Source: JBBSJT01 sp041691015
GTDB taxonomy: Bacteria > Chlamydiota > Chlamydiia > Chlamydiales > Parachlamydiaceae
Assembly (NCBI GenBank): GCA_041691015.1
Contig: JBEPVN010000051.1
Location: 1 to 16,451 of the forward strand
Length of the DNA stretch: 16,451 nt
Direction of reading: 5' to 3'
This document shows, one piece after another, positions 6,889 to 14,377 of this stretch. The notes under the pieces are model-generated. The model ran no database searches, was not told where the DNA came from, and was given only the letters and a program-made list of their open reading frames with translations. The number at the start of each line of letters is the position of its first letter. Position 1 is the stretch's first letter. The translations under genes and the position numbers were made by a program.

Positions 6889-7599
6889 CTAATTATCATA
6901 AAAGATCACCATTTGAGAGCGTGGCAGTGGAAATGCAAACACTGCGTCCTTTTCAGATTCCTTCTTCTTTTTTATTTTTACATGAATTTTCATCATGGCA
7001 GGCAGTTGGTTATAATTTGAATTCCAACTTTGGTGCCAACTATTTTCAGGGATGATTTCAGTAGATTTTGCTTTTGTCTTTACCATTTCGCTTCGATCTT
7101 TTTTTGGTGGCACATAAAATTCAAAATTTAAAAAACAGATGTTTTCCATTAAAATTTCTTTTTTCATTTGCAAGTTTGGATTGCTCTCCCATCGATTTGG
7201 CGAGGCCCAAGTACCTAAAACCAGGTTTTGTGCTGAATCCACATAAATTCTTGCGAGGCAATGGCCAGAATCGCTACAATCCATTTTGACACCATTTTCA
7301 AAAGTGAAAACAAGGCTTTGAAAATTATTGATCAATGCATCGCTTGTATAGAAATAAAAATCATTATTGCTGGGAGATAAAGTTTTTGGGATTACAGCCA
7401 TTAATCTTTTTTCTAGATAGCTTAAGTGAAATTGCTCTTTTTGAAGTATTTCAGACTGCCTTCCCAAAATAGTCATTTGCCTGTAAAAAAAAGTGACCGT
7501 CACTAATAGAATCATGGTAAGGGTTGTTGCAATCAACACTTCTATCAGGGTCATATGATGCGATTTTAGTACAATTTTATTCTTCATCTTCTTCATCAT
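6889..7599 (-). CDS. GspJ-like minor pseudopilin
   Basis: The predicted protein has 236 residues. Its N-terminus has a short basic leader (MMKKMKNKIVLKSHH) followed by MTLIEVLIATTLTMILLVTV, the type IV pilin-like helix with the conserved Glu at +5 (residue 20). The residue before the expected cleavage point is His15, not Gly. The C-terminal half carries beta-rich stretches and a basic KIKKKKESEKD segment. Order after the H- and I-like genes and size fit GspJ, a tip component of the pseudopilus. The first ATG overlaps the upstream gene by 23 bp. Two further in-frame ATGs (codons 2 and 5) are possible starts and none has a clearly better ribosome-binding site. Confidence 0.72.
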   Translation of the reverse strand: MMKKMKNKIVLKSHHMTLIEVLIATTLTMILLVTVTFFYRQMTILGRQSEILQKEQFHLSYLEKRLMAVIPKTLSPSNNDFYFYTSDALINNFQSLVFTFENGVKMDCSDSGHCLARIYVDSAQNLVLGTWASPNRWESNPNLQMKKEILMENICFLNFEFYVPPKKDRSEMVKTKAKSTEIIPENSWHQSWNSNYNQLPAMMKIHVKIKKKKESEKDAVFAFPLPRSQMVIFYDN

Positions 7600-8059
7600 C
7601 CTGATCTTTTACAGCTTCAGCTTCCGGCTCTTTTTTGGAACCAAACGCAAATGGAAATTTATAGGTAAATGTTTTTCCTGTTTTGCTCGGGAGAAATTTT
7701 AGCTCTATAATAGCTTGATGAACAGTAAATCCATTTGTATCAGGCTTTTTATGCTTTTCATTTGTAATTTGATAAGTGGCATGATACCCATAAATATCTT
7801 TTAACAATTCTTGTTCCACAGGAAAAATTTTATTGTCTTGGATAGAGCTTAAAGGAATTTCATTTTTATGAAGTTTTTCAAGAATTTTTATATGAAACAA
7901 ATTTGCCAAATGGTTGATCTTGATTTTATTGATAAATTCTTTTTGTCCTTTGATCATCGCAAAATGGGGCATTATGAGCGGAATCATGCAAATGGTGATG
8001 ATTGTAAAGGCTATTAGAACTTCCAATAGCAGGAAGTTTCGTTTATTGCGGAGTTGCAT
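7577..8059 (-). CDS. GspI-like minor pseudopilin
   Basis: The predicted protein has 160 residues. A short basic leader (MQLRNKRN) is followed by FLLLEVLIAFTIITICMI, closely resembling the L-L-E-V-L-(V/I)-A start of GspI proteins, with Glu at +5 (residue 13). The -1 residue is Asn8 instead of Gly. The family protein forms the GspI-J-K tip that starts pseudopilus assembly. The C-terminus is strikingly acidic (KDQDDEEDEE). That stretch overlaps the first codons of the J-like gene, which read as basic residues in the other frame. The start overlaps the H-like gene by 17 bp, so translation is probably coupled. Confidence 0.72.
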   Translation of the reverse strand: MQLRNKRNFLLLEVLIAFTIITICMIPLIMPHFAMIKGQKEFINKIKINHLANLFHIKILEKLHKNEIPLSSIQDNKIFPVEQELLKDIYGYHATYQITNEKHKKPDTNGFTVHQAIIELKFLPSKTGKTFTYKFPFAFGSKKEPEAEAVKDQDDEEDEE

Positions 8060-8648
8060 TTTTTTTTAAATTCGCTATCATTTGGATTTCTGCCAAGGTG
8101 CTTTGTGTGATTTGAGCATCTTCTATCTGATCTGGATTTTCAGCTGCATCTTTATCACTTGTTGCATATATAGGGCTTGGATACCCCTTTAATAAGATAT
8201 TTGCGATCAGTGGATTTTTCTTGTCGTGGGTTTTAGCCGAAATTTGGATATTTCCAGAAGACATTACAGATCCTCCGGATAAAAACTGCAAGTCTATTAT
8301 TCCGTCCTTACCGCTTGCATGCGCGACATGCTTAATTGCTTTTAAATGACCCTTTTTTTGGACAAACGCTTCAAACTGTTTTGAAAGAGGTTTATCCTGT
8401 TCAATCCAATACGTAATTTTTTTTTCAGCTTCGTTTGCTTGAATTTTAAAATGAACGTCAGCCTGAACCAGCAACATCAAATTTTGAGCAAGTCTTAAGC
8501 GGTCTGTAAATTCGGCAACTTCTGAATGAAAACGCTGATGACGCATGGCTTTTACAACATTGATACCGACAACACCTGCAATTAAAGCAATCAAGGAAAT
8601 CACGATCAATGTTTCTATGAGAGTTACATGCAGGCGTCTTATAATCAT
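8043..8648 (-). CDS. GspH-like minor pseudopilin
   Basis: The predicted protein has 201 residues. MIIRRLH is followed by VTLIETLIVISLIALIAGVV, a classical class III signal and transmembrane helix with Glu12 at +5. His7 stands where Gly is expected before cleavage. The following RLRLAQNLMLL segment is the alpha-helical spine of H-type pseudopilins, and the C-terminal part is beta-rich. Position right after gspG (3-bp gap) and size slightly above the usual GspH fit the assignment. AGG lies 6 nt before the ATG, inside the end of gspG. A second GspG-like role is possible but the lack of a GspG-type C-terminus argues against it. Confidence 0.7.
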   Translation of the reverse strand: MIIRRLHVTLIETLIVISLIALIAGVVGINVVKAMRHQRFHSEVAEFTDRLRLAQNLMLLVQADVHFKIQANEAEKKITYWIEQDKPLSKQFEAFVQKKGHLKAIKHVAHASGKDGIIDLQFLSGGSVMSSGNIQISAKTHDKKNPLIANILLKGYPSPIYATSDKDAAENPDQIEDAQITQSTLAEIQMIANLKKNATPQ

Positions 8649-8651
8649 TTT

Positions 8652-9059
8652 TTACCTAAGCTTCTGCTTATTTTTTCTTTCATATTCGGTAAGTTTTGAA
8701 GAGGTAACTTGGATTTCTCCGTCAACTACTTGAACATGATAATCTCCACCCCATCCATCTTTCATAAGGGAGTTTGCGTTTTGTACGATAGGGGATGCCT
8801 TGATATATTTTGTCCAGTCCGATTCTATACCATCCATATCATCTTGATGATCGCCAATGTGCAAATTTAATACATTTTCAATGGTTTTAATGTCGGATCT
8901 TGTTTTAAAAGCTTTGCCTTCATCGAGCGTTCCGCGGTAGTTATAGGCGACAACACCAGAGATCAAGGCAATTAGGAACATCACGATCATCATTTCTATC
9001 AAAGTGACATGAAGTTTTTTTCTAAACTTCATTTGGTTTCTAAATCTGCTTTTTTTCAT
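8652..9059 (-). CDS. gspG: Major pseudopilin GspG
   Basis: I choose the ATG at 9059 (135 residues) because a good GGGAG lies 5 nt before it. An earlier in-frame start at 9101 would overlap gspF and lacks support. The leader of 17 residues (MKKSRFRNQMKFRKKLH) is followed by VTLIEMMIVMFLIALISGVV, with Glu22 at +5. The C-terminal DGWGGDYHVQ corresponds to the D-P-W-G-N-P-Y signature of GspG. GspG polymerises in the inner membrane into the pseudopilus that pushes substrates through the GspD channel. Length is near the family norm of about 140. The -1 position is His17, not the Gly that prepilin peptidase normally requires. Confidence 0.9.
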   Translation of the reverse strand: MKKSRFRNQMKFRKKLHVTLIEMMIVMFLIALISGVVAYNYRGTLDEGKAFKTRSDIKTIENVLNLHIGDHQDDMDGIESDWTKYIKASPIVQNANSLMKDGWGGDYHVQVVDGEIQVTSSKLTEYERKNKQKLR

Positions 9060-9078
9060 AATAACTCCCTTTTTAGTT

Positions 9079-10263
9079 TTAAGGTGAAAATGAGCTGACA
9101 TCTGTTAGAGGCAGCATAATGGCAAGCAAAACAAAACCGATGATGGTTCCCATGACAAGCAAGATTGCAGGCTGCGCAAGAGCCATTAAGCGGTCTAATG
9201 TTTTTTCAATTTCTTCTTCATACATATCTGCAATTTTGTTCATCATGATCACTGTAGTTCCAGACTCTTCTCCAACAGCTAGCATACGGGATACAAGAAG
9301 GGGTATCAGGGGAGATTTTGAAAGCTCTTGACTAAGTGAGCTTCCTTCGATGATTTTCTGTTCAGCTTTTTTGACTTCTTCTTCCAAAACAACGTTTTTC
9401 ATAACGCCTCTTGCTATCTGTAATGAATCAAGCATGGTAAGGCCGCCTTGCTGCAATGTTCCCATGGTTCTGCAAAATCTTGCAAGGGCTGTCTGAATGA
9501 TAAGGGTTTTTAAAATCGGCAGTTTGATCACATTTTTTTCGAGCAATAGCCTGCCCTCTTTGGATCTTATTTTAATGATAAGAAAGGTCATAAATCCTAC
9601 AATGCATGGGATATAGAGCCACCAATAATCCCTAAAAAAGTGACTGACCCCCATGACAAGTTCTGTAAAGCCATTTAATTTGCGGCCATCAAAAATTCCC
9701 TCGATGGATGGAACGACAAACCCTAAAAGCAGGAGGATGATCAGGAAAGAAAACGAGCCTAAAATCCCGGGATAAATCATAGCTGTGATAAGTTGTTTTT
9801 TTAATTTGATTTGTTTACGCAGCAAGTAACTTAATTTTTCCAAAATAATATCTTGCGCGCCAGATGATTCTCCTGCCAAAATCATGGACCTATAAAGCTT
9901 ATCGAAGCTTTCTGGGTATTCGCTCATTGCGTTAGATAGGGAGTTTCCAGCTTTGATCTGTTCTGATAGGCGTAAAATGATGTGATGGAAGGGCTCTTGC
10001 CTGTATTGCTCTTCTATTGCGATAAGGCTTTCATAAAGAGGAACTCCTGCGCTACAAAGCTGTGCTAACTGAACAGTAAATGTGACAAGATTTTCACCCT
10101 TTAACTGCTGTTTTCCTGTAACATTTTCTTTTATTTTTAGTTTTGTGACCATGGAGCCTTGTTCGCGAAGCAAATCTTTTGCTTCCCGCTCATTATGAGC
10201 TTCCAGATGACCTTTTATTTTTTTGCCATTTAACCCTAATGCTTGATAATGATAAACCGGCAT
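9079..10263 (-). CDS. gspF: Type II secretion inner-membrane platform protein GspF
   Basis: The predicted protein has 394 residues, the usual GspF/PilC size. It opens with MPVYHYQALGLNGKKIKGHL, the family N-terminus, followed by two homologous helical T2SSF domains (about 60-185 and 265-390). Conserved elements are LAQLCSAGVPLYESL and MILAGESSGAQ in the first, and MGTLQQGGLTMLDSL with MLAVGEESGTT in the second. Membrane segments lie at about 168-188, 212-232 and 365-388. The protein links the GspE ATPase to pseudopilus assembly. A GAGGAA before the ATG overlaps the end of gspE, and only 5 bp separate the two genes. Confidence 0.96.
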   Translation of the reverse strand: MPVYHYQALGLNGKKIKGHLEAHNEREAKDLLREQGSMVTKLKIKENVTGKQQLKGENLVTFTVQLAQLCSAGVPLYESLIAIEEQYRQEPFHHIILRLSEQIKAGNSLSNAMSEYPESFDKLYRSMILAGESSGAQDIILEKLSYLLRKQIKLKKQLITAMIYPGILGSFSFLIILLLLGFVVPSIEGIFDGRKLNGFTELVMGVSHFFRDYWWLYIPCIVGFMTFLIIKIRSKEGRLLLEKNVIKLPILKTLIIQTALARFCRTMGTLQQGGLTMLDSLQIARGVMKNVVLEEEVKKAEQKIIEGSSLSQELSKSPLIPLLVSRMLAVGEESGTTVIMMNKIADMYEEEIEKTLDRLMALAQPAILLVMGTIIGFVLLAIMLPLTDVSSFSP

Positions 10264-10268
10264 AAAAA

Positions 10269-11897
10269 CTATTCCTCAAGTCCTCTTGTAACTCGTAAAA
10301 CTTCTGCAACTGTCGTAATCCCTTGTCGCACAAGTTCGCCGCCATGTGTTAAAATGCTGATTGTTCCAGTTTCAAGTGCGATTCTTCTAAGCTCGATTGC
10401 ATCAGGGCTTTTGACAATTTGTTTTTTTAATTCATTGTTGATCGTCATAAGCTCATAGATGCCATGTCTTCCTTTATAACCAGAACCATAGCACAAGGCG
10501 CAGCCTTTTCCTTTAAAAATTTTACCGGAGTCGAGGTTTTCACGTTTTAAGCCGAGAGCTTGAAGCTCGCTCTCAAGTGGCTCATAAGCTTCTTTGCATT
10601 CATGGCATATGCGTCTAACAAGACGCTGCGCTAGCACACCGCATACTGATGAGGAAAGAAGATAGGGCTGAACTCCCATGTCTACAAGGCGCGTAATTGC
10701 GGACGGGGCATCGTTTGTGTGCAGCGTACTTAACACAAGATGCCCTGTAAGTGATGCTTGAATCGCAATTTCAGCGGTTTCCGTATCCCGTATTTCACCG
10801 ATCATGATGATGTCCGGATCCTGTCTTAAAATATGTCTTAAGCCGGTTGCAAAATCAAGTTGGATTTTTTTGTGAACGCCGATCTGAGCGATCCCTTTTA
10901 AGTTATATTCCACAGGGTCTTCAATTGTCATGATGTTTGTTTCATCATTATAAAGTTCGCAAATTGCGCTATAAAGAGTTGTTGTTTTTCCGCTTCCTGT
11001 AGGCCCTGTAACTAAAACGACACCCTCCGGTAATGAGATAAGTTTTTTAAATTCTAAAAAAACAGAAGGGATCATACCGATACGGTCCAACCCTAAAATC
11101 ACATTGCTTTTATCCAGAATACGAAGAACAATTCTTTCTCCGTTTGTGATAGGAACAGTACTTACGCGAAAATCAATTTCCCGCCTTCCCATCTTAAGTT
11201 TTATGCGTCCATCTTGCGGGAGCCTATGTTCTGCGATGTCAAGTTTGGACATGACTTTGATACGGGTTAAAAGCTGCGTTTGAAATTCCGGTGCCGGAGT
11301 ATGGCGGTTTTGAAGCACTCCATCAATGCGGTAGCGCACTTTTAATCCTGTCTCAAAGGGCTCAAAATGGATGTCTGATGCGCCTTGCTGGATAGCTTCT
11401 GTCAAAATAAGATTTAATAGTTTGATAATAGGGGCTTGATAGTGGTTATCATCTAGCAAATCATAAATTTCCGGCTCATCCCCATTATTATCCTCTTGTT
11501 TTTGATCAGACATATCGGCAATGAGCTGTGAGGCGGCACCATGCTCTTGATTGTAATATTCATTAATTGCATTCATGATGCAATCTTTTGGGCTATAAAC
11601 AGCCTTGATATTGGCATCTAAAATGAGTCGTAATTCTTCAAGAGGCTCCAAGTTTAAAGGATCTGCGATTGCGACAGTAATGGTGCCGTCAGATTCGATG
11701 ATGGGAAGCGCTAAATTTTTTTTTGCAAAAGCGTAGGAAACTTTTTTGTAGTAATCCTTGGATAAGCGATAAGGGGATAGATCCTCTAAAATTTCCATGC
11801 CAAATTGAGCTGCAAGGGATTTATTCACATCATCGCCTGTCAAAAAGCCTTGCATTTGCAAAAATTCTTGCGTCTGTAAAACTTTATCTTCCGTCAT
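10269..11897 (-). CDS. gspE: Type II secretion assembly ATPase GspE
   Basis: I favour the ATG at 11897 (542 residues), preceded by GGTGA about 4-5 nt upstream and overlapping gspD by 14 bp. A GTG at 11954 would add 19 residues. Numbering from the ATG, residues 1-130 form the T2SSE N-terminal domain. The ATPase core shows the Asp box GASDIHFEP (172-180), Walker A GPTGSGKT (298-305), Walker B with IIMIGEIRD (363-371) and the His box TGHLVLSTLHTNDA (384-397). Cys431, Cys434, Cys466 and Cys469 (CHEC, CALC) form the zinc-binding tetracysteine module typical of GspE. All catalytic elements are present, so an active hexameric ATPase is expected on the cytoplasmic face, powering pseudopilus extension. 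Confidence 0.96.
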   Translation of the reverse strand: MTEDKVLQTQEFLQMQGFLTGDDVNKSLAAQFGMEILEDLSPYRLSKDYYKKVSYAFAKKNLALPIIESDGTITVAIADPLNLEPLEELRLILDANIKAVYSPKDCIMNAINEYYNQEHGAASQLIADMSDQKQEDNNGDEPEIYDLLDDNHYQAPIIKLLNLILTEAIQQGASDIHFEPFETGLKVRYRIDGVLQNRHTPAPEFQTQLLTRIKVMSKLDIAEHRLPQDGRIKLKMGRREIDFRVSTVPITNGERIVLRILDKSNVILGLDRIGMIPSVFLEFKKLISLPEGVVLVTGPTGSGKTTTLYSAICELYNDETNIMTIEDPVEYNLKGIAQIGVHKKIQLDFATGLRHILRQDPDIIMIGEIRDTETAEIAIQASLTGHLVLSTLHTNDAPSAITRLVDMGVQPYLLSSSVCGVLAQRLVRRICHECKEAYEPLESELQALGLKRENLDSGKIFKGKGCALCYGSGYKGRHGIYELMTINNELKKQIVKSPDAIELRRIALETGTISILTHGGELVRQGITTVAEVLRVTRGLEE

Positions 11898-14370
11898 ATT
11901 CACCGCAAGGGTAGAACCTGCATTCTGGAGCTCTTCCAAGCAACATCCGGACACTTTCTTCCATAAGCCTGTTTTTTTCTCTTTCTCTTGCAGTAACTAA
12001 TGAGCAGAGGAAATAAGGAATGTCGCCCGGGCGTTTACATAGCTCTTCTTGTCTGATTCTTTCCAAATCACAAGAGGGGTCCAATACGATTTTGGGAGTA
12101 ATAAAAATAAACATCTCTGTTGAGTTATCATGCATCGTTGTGATACTAAACAACTTACCAAGCCCTGGAAGTTCTCCGAGAAATGGAATTGCCTCTTTTG
12201 TATCGCATGTGATTTTGCGGCGCAAACCACCCAAAATCACTGTTTGGCCGTCAGCTACCCTTACCTCGTTATTGATAAGGCGGCGCGTGACATCCGGACG
12301 GTCGCGATTTAGGATTTTTGGGTGGATTGTTTCAAATGAAATTGCCGAAACAAGCGTCACATAATCTTGCGGATCATCATCGCATTCATCATCGTGAAGA
12401 TGGATTGTCGGAGTAATTTCTATTTTTATCCCATAATTTGCTCTTACAAAAGAATCTTTTAAAGTAACCCCTTTATTCGTCTCGACTTGAAAAACACCCA
12501 TGTTCATCGAAATTTCTTCTGCGATCTCAATTTTGGCAGGTGTTTGGTTGATCGTTAAGATGGAAGGGTTTGCGTTGATTTGGATGTCGTCTTGCGCAAG
12601 CAGGAATTTATAGACCGCATCAAATGCAGGTATTCCGGAAGAAGTTTCTTTTCTGCTGATAAAAAATTCAGAGACGCCTTTACAAAAGCCGCCTTTTGAA
12701 ATGTCATTAAAGAAAAAACTTGTACAATCAGTCTGTGTGGCAAAACAGCCGATTTTTAATAAGTTCAGCCCAAATTCGTTTTGCTTTTCCATTCTTTTTT
12801 CAAAAAGAAGAACTTCGATTTGCACCATTTTTTTGGGGATGTCAAGTTTTCTTAAAAGATCTTTCATCTTAGGTAAAATATCGGCATCGACCACCATCAC
12901 AATCGAGCCTGTTTTTGGATCGACGATGAAATTATCGCGGTTTGAGTTCGGATCCTGATTTCTGTTAATTTCAATCGGGCTGTCATCTACAACATAGCGG
13001 TCATTTAAGTAATAGTCATCATCGTATGGAGTTCTTGGAGGAAATGGCTGAGGAGGACTATTTGGCATATAAGGACTTGGAAGCCCTGGCGGCGGCGGCG
13101 GCGGAGGTAAATTTTGGGCAATATCATTTCTATCATCTGAATCATTGAGATCAGACCTATTTTCAATCATCAACCTATAAATTTTTGTTAAAACATCTGC
13201 AAGTTCCGTTGGATCTGAATGCTTTGCCGTATACCAATAAATTACCTTTTCCTGGGCATCTCCCACTTGATTTTCGACTTGGTATATGATTTCTTCTGCT
13301 CGTTTGATCTCTTCTTTGGTACCGACCAAAAACATCGCTTTTGCAACGTGCGATAAAGCAATCATCTTTAAGCCAGTTCCTGCGCTTATATTTTGAGAGG
13401 ACGCCTGTTTTTGTTTGGAGCCATGTTTTGGATTGATTGTTTGCTCATAATTTCCGCTGTCATCGCTTAAGTGATCAAAAATGGCCCCAAGTATTTTTGC
13501 CATTTCTTCTGCATCGACCCGTCTTAATGAAATGACTTTATATTCCTTATCGCCCCTGTTGCACGACACAAAATCAAAAAGCTTAAGCAAATCTTGAATT
13601 TCAGCAACTTGAGCTACAACTATGATATCTCTTCCTATCATTTGAAGCGCTGTACTGTTTGGATTTATGAATTTTTCTAAAAAAGAAAATGTGCGGCGTA
13701 TTTCGACAGGCTCTGGAGATATGACAAAACAAATTCTTTCGCAAGGATCCAAATATTCCAAGTCCTGACGTTTTGCAGTGATTAATTTTAAATTTGATTT
13801 GTCTTCCTTGATAAAATATAGCTGTCTTAAATAAGGATTCAGCTGTTTGATGCCGACGCCGTTTTGCGTTAGAATGATTTCGAGCATTTCATTCCAGGAT
13901 GATCTTGGAACAGGTAAATTGGAGTCGACATTTAACTTAATGGAAGAAATCTCTTGCGGAAGTAAATAAACATAATTATTTGATCCGTAATCGATAACGA
14001 GTTGTCCAATGGTAGCATCCGGCTGATGCCAAAGCGCATAGGATTCTTCAAGACTAGACCTTGCAGCCATTTCGCGGAAGCTGTTTTGAAGATGGCTTCT
14101 ATGTTCACGGACGACAGAAACCCTGTCAAGAAGCTCTTTATACTCACATTCGGGGGCATTTTGCTTATAAAGGGTCCAAACTTGCATCTGCATTGTTTTT
14201 AACTTGCAGTCGCAATCTGTCAAATCCTTATTGACTTCAACTAAAAATGATTGAAGCTCCGCTGATAAATCGGAGGCTCCTGAATGAAGTCCTGCTTTTT
14301 TTTCAAAAATGGTTTGCGCATGCAAAGAGCCGAAAAAAAGCGGCAGTATAATTAGAGGTATTCTGATCAT
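11884..14370 (-). CDS. gspD: Type II secretion outer-membrane secretin GspD
   Basis: The predicted protein has 828 residues, longer than the usual 650-700 of proteobacterial GspD. Residues 1-18 are a signal peptide. An N-terminal extension with several cysteines (53, 55, 75) precedes the N0-like domain (about 121-200). N1 and N2 follow (about 210-365). The N3-like domain is split by an acidic, proline-rich insert (about 403-480) with seven consecutive prolines at 422-428. The secretin domain runs from about 512 to 765, with VQIEVLLFEKRMEKQNEFG, NEVRVADGQTVILGGLRR, FLGELPGLGKLF and TEMFIFITPKIVL. A tail of about 63 residues with five cysteines ends the protein where a pilotin-binding domain would be in proteobacteria. 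In the family it forms the outer-membrane exit channel. The start lies 7 bp after the upstream stop, without a clear ribosome-binding site. Confidence 0.95.
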   Translation of the reverse strand: MIRIPLIILPLFFGSLHAQTIFEKKAGLHSGASDLSAELQSFLVEVNKDLTDCDCKLKTMQMQVWTLYKQNAPECEYKELLDRVSVVREHRSHLQNSFREMAARSSLEESYALWHQPDATIGQLVIDYGSNNYVYLLPQEISSIKLNVDSNLPVPRSSWNEMLEIILTQNGVGIKQLNPYLRQLYFIKEDKSNLKLITAKRQDLEYLDPCERICFVISPEPVEIRRTFSFLEKFINPNSTALQMIGRDIIVVAQVAEIQDLLKLFDFVSCNRGDKEYKVISLRRVDAEEMAKILGAIFDHLSDDSGNYEQTINPKHGSKQKQASSQNISAGTGLKMIALSHVAKAMFLVGTKEEIKRAEEIIYQVENQVGDAQEKVIYWYTAKHSDPTELADVLTKIYRLMIENRSDLNDSDDRNDIAQNLPPPPPPPGLPSPYMPNSPPQPFPPRTPYDDDYYLNDRYVVDDSPIEINRNQDPNSNRDNFIVDPKTGSIVMVVDADILPKMKDLLRKLDIPKKMVQIEVLLFEKRMEKQNEFGLNLLKIGCFATQTDCTSFFFNDISKGGFCKGVSEFFISRKETSSGIPAFDAVYKFLLAQDDIQINANPSILTINQTPAKIEIAEEISMNMGVFQVETNKGVTLKDSFVRANYGIKIEITPTIHLHDDECDDDPQDYVTLVSAISFETIHPKILNRDRPDVTRRLINNEVRVADGQTVILGGLRRKITCDTKEAIPFLGELPGLGKLFSITTMHDNSTEMFIFITPKIVLDPSCDLERIRQEELCKRPGDIPYFLCSLVTAREREKNRLMEESVRMLLGRAPECRFYPCGEYDGR
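13088..13107. repeat. Trinucleotide run encoding a proline tract in gspD
   Basis: Five tandem CCG codons (minus strand), flanked by CCT and CCA, encode seven prolines inside the linker that splits the N3 domain of GspD. The run is GC-rich in an AT-rich gene. Slippage would change the linker by whole codons and keep the frame. Confidence 0.6.
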
Positions 14371-14377
14371 TGTGTTA

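Noticed and set aside
9060..9101. Upstream start for gspG at 9101
   Set aside because: It overlaps gspF and lacks a ribosome-binding site, whereas GGGAG sits at the right distance before 9059.
11898..11954. GTG at 11954 as the start of gspE
   Set aside because: GGAAG precedes it, so it is possible, but it would add 19 residues outside the known N-terminal domain and overlap gspD by 71 bp. The ATG at 11897 has a better-placed site.
12020..12364. 114-codon open frame on the plus strand
   Set aside because: It lies antisense within the conserved secretin domain of gspD, with no start signal or recognisable product.
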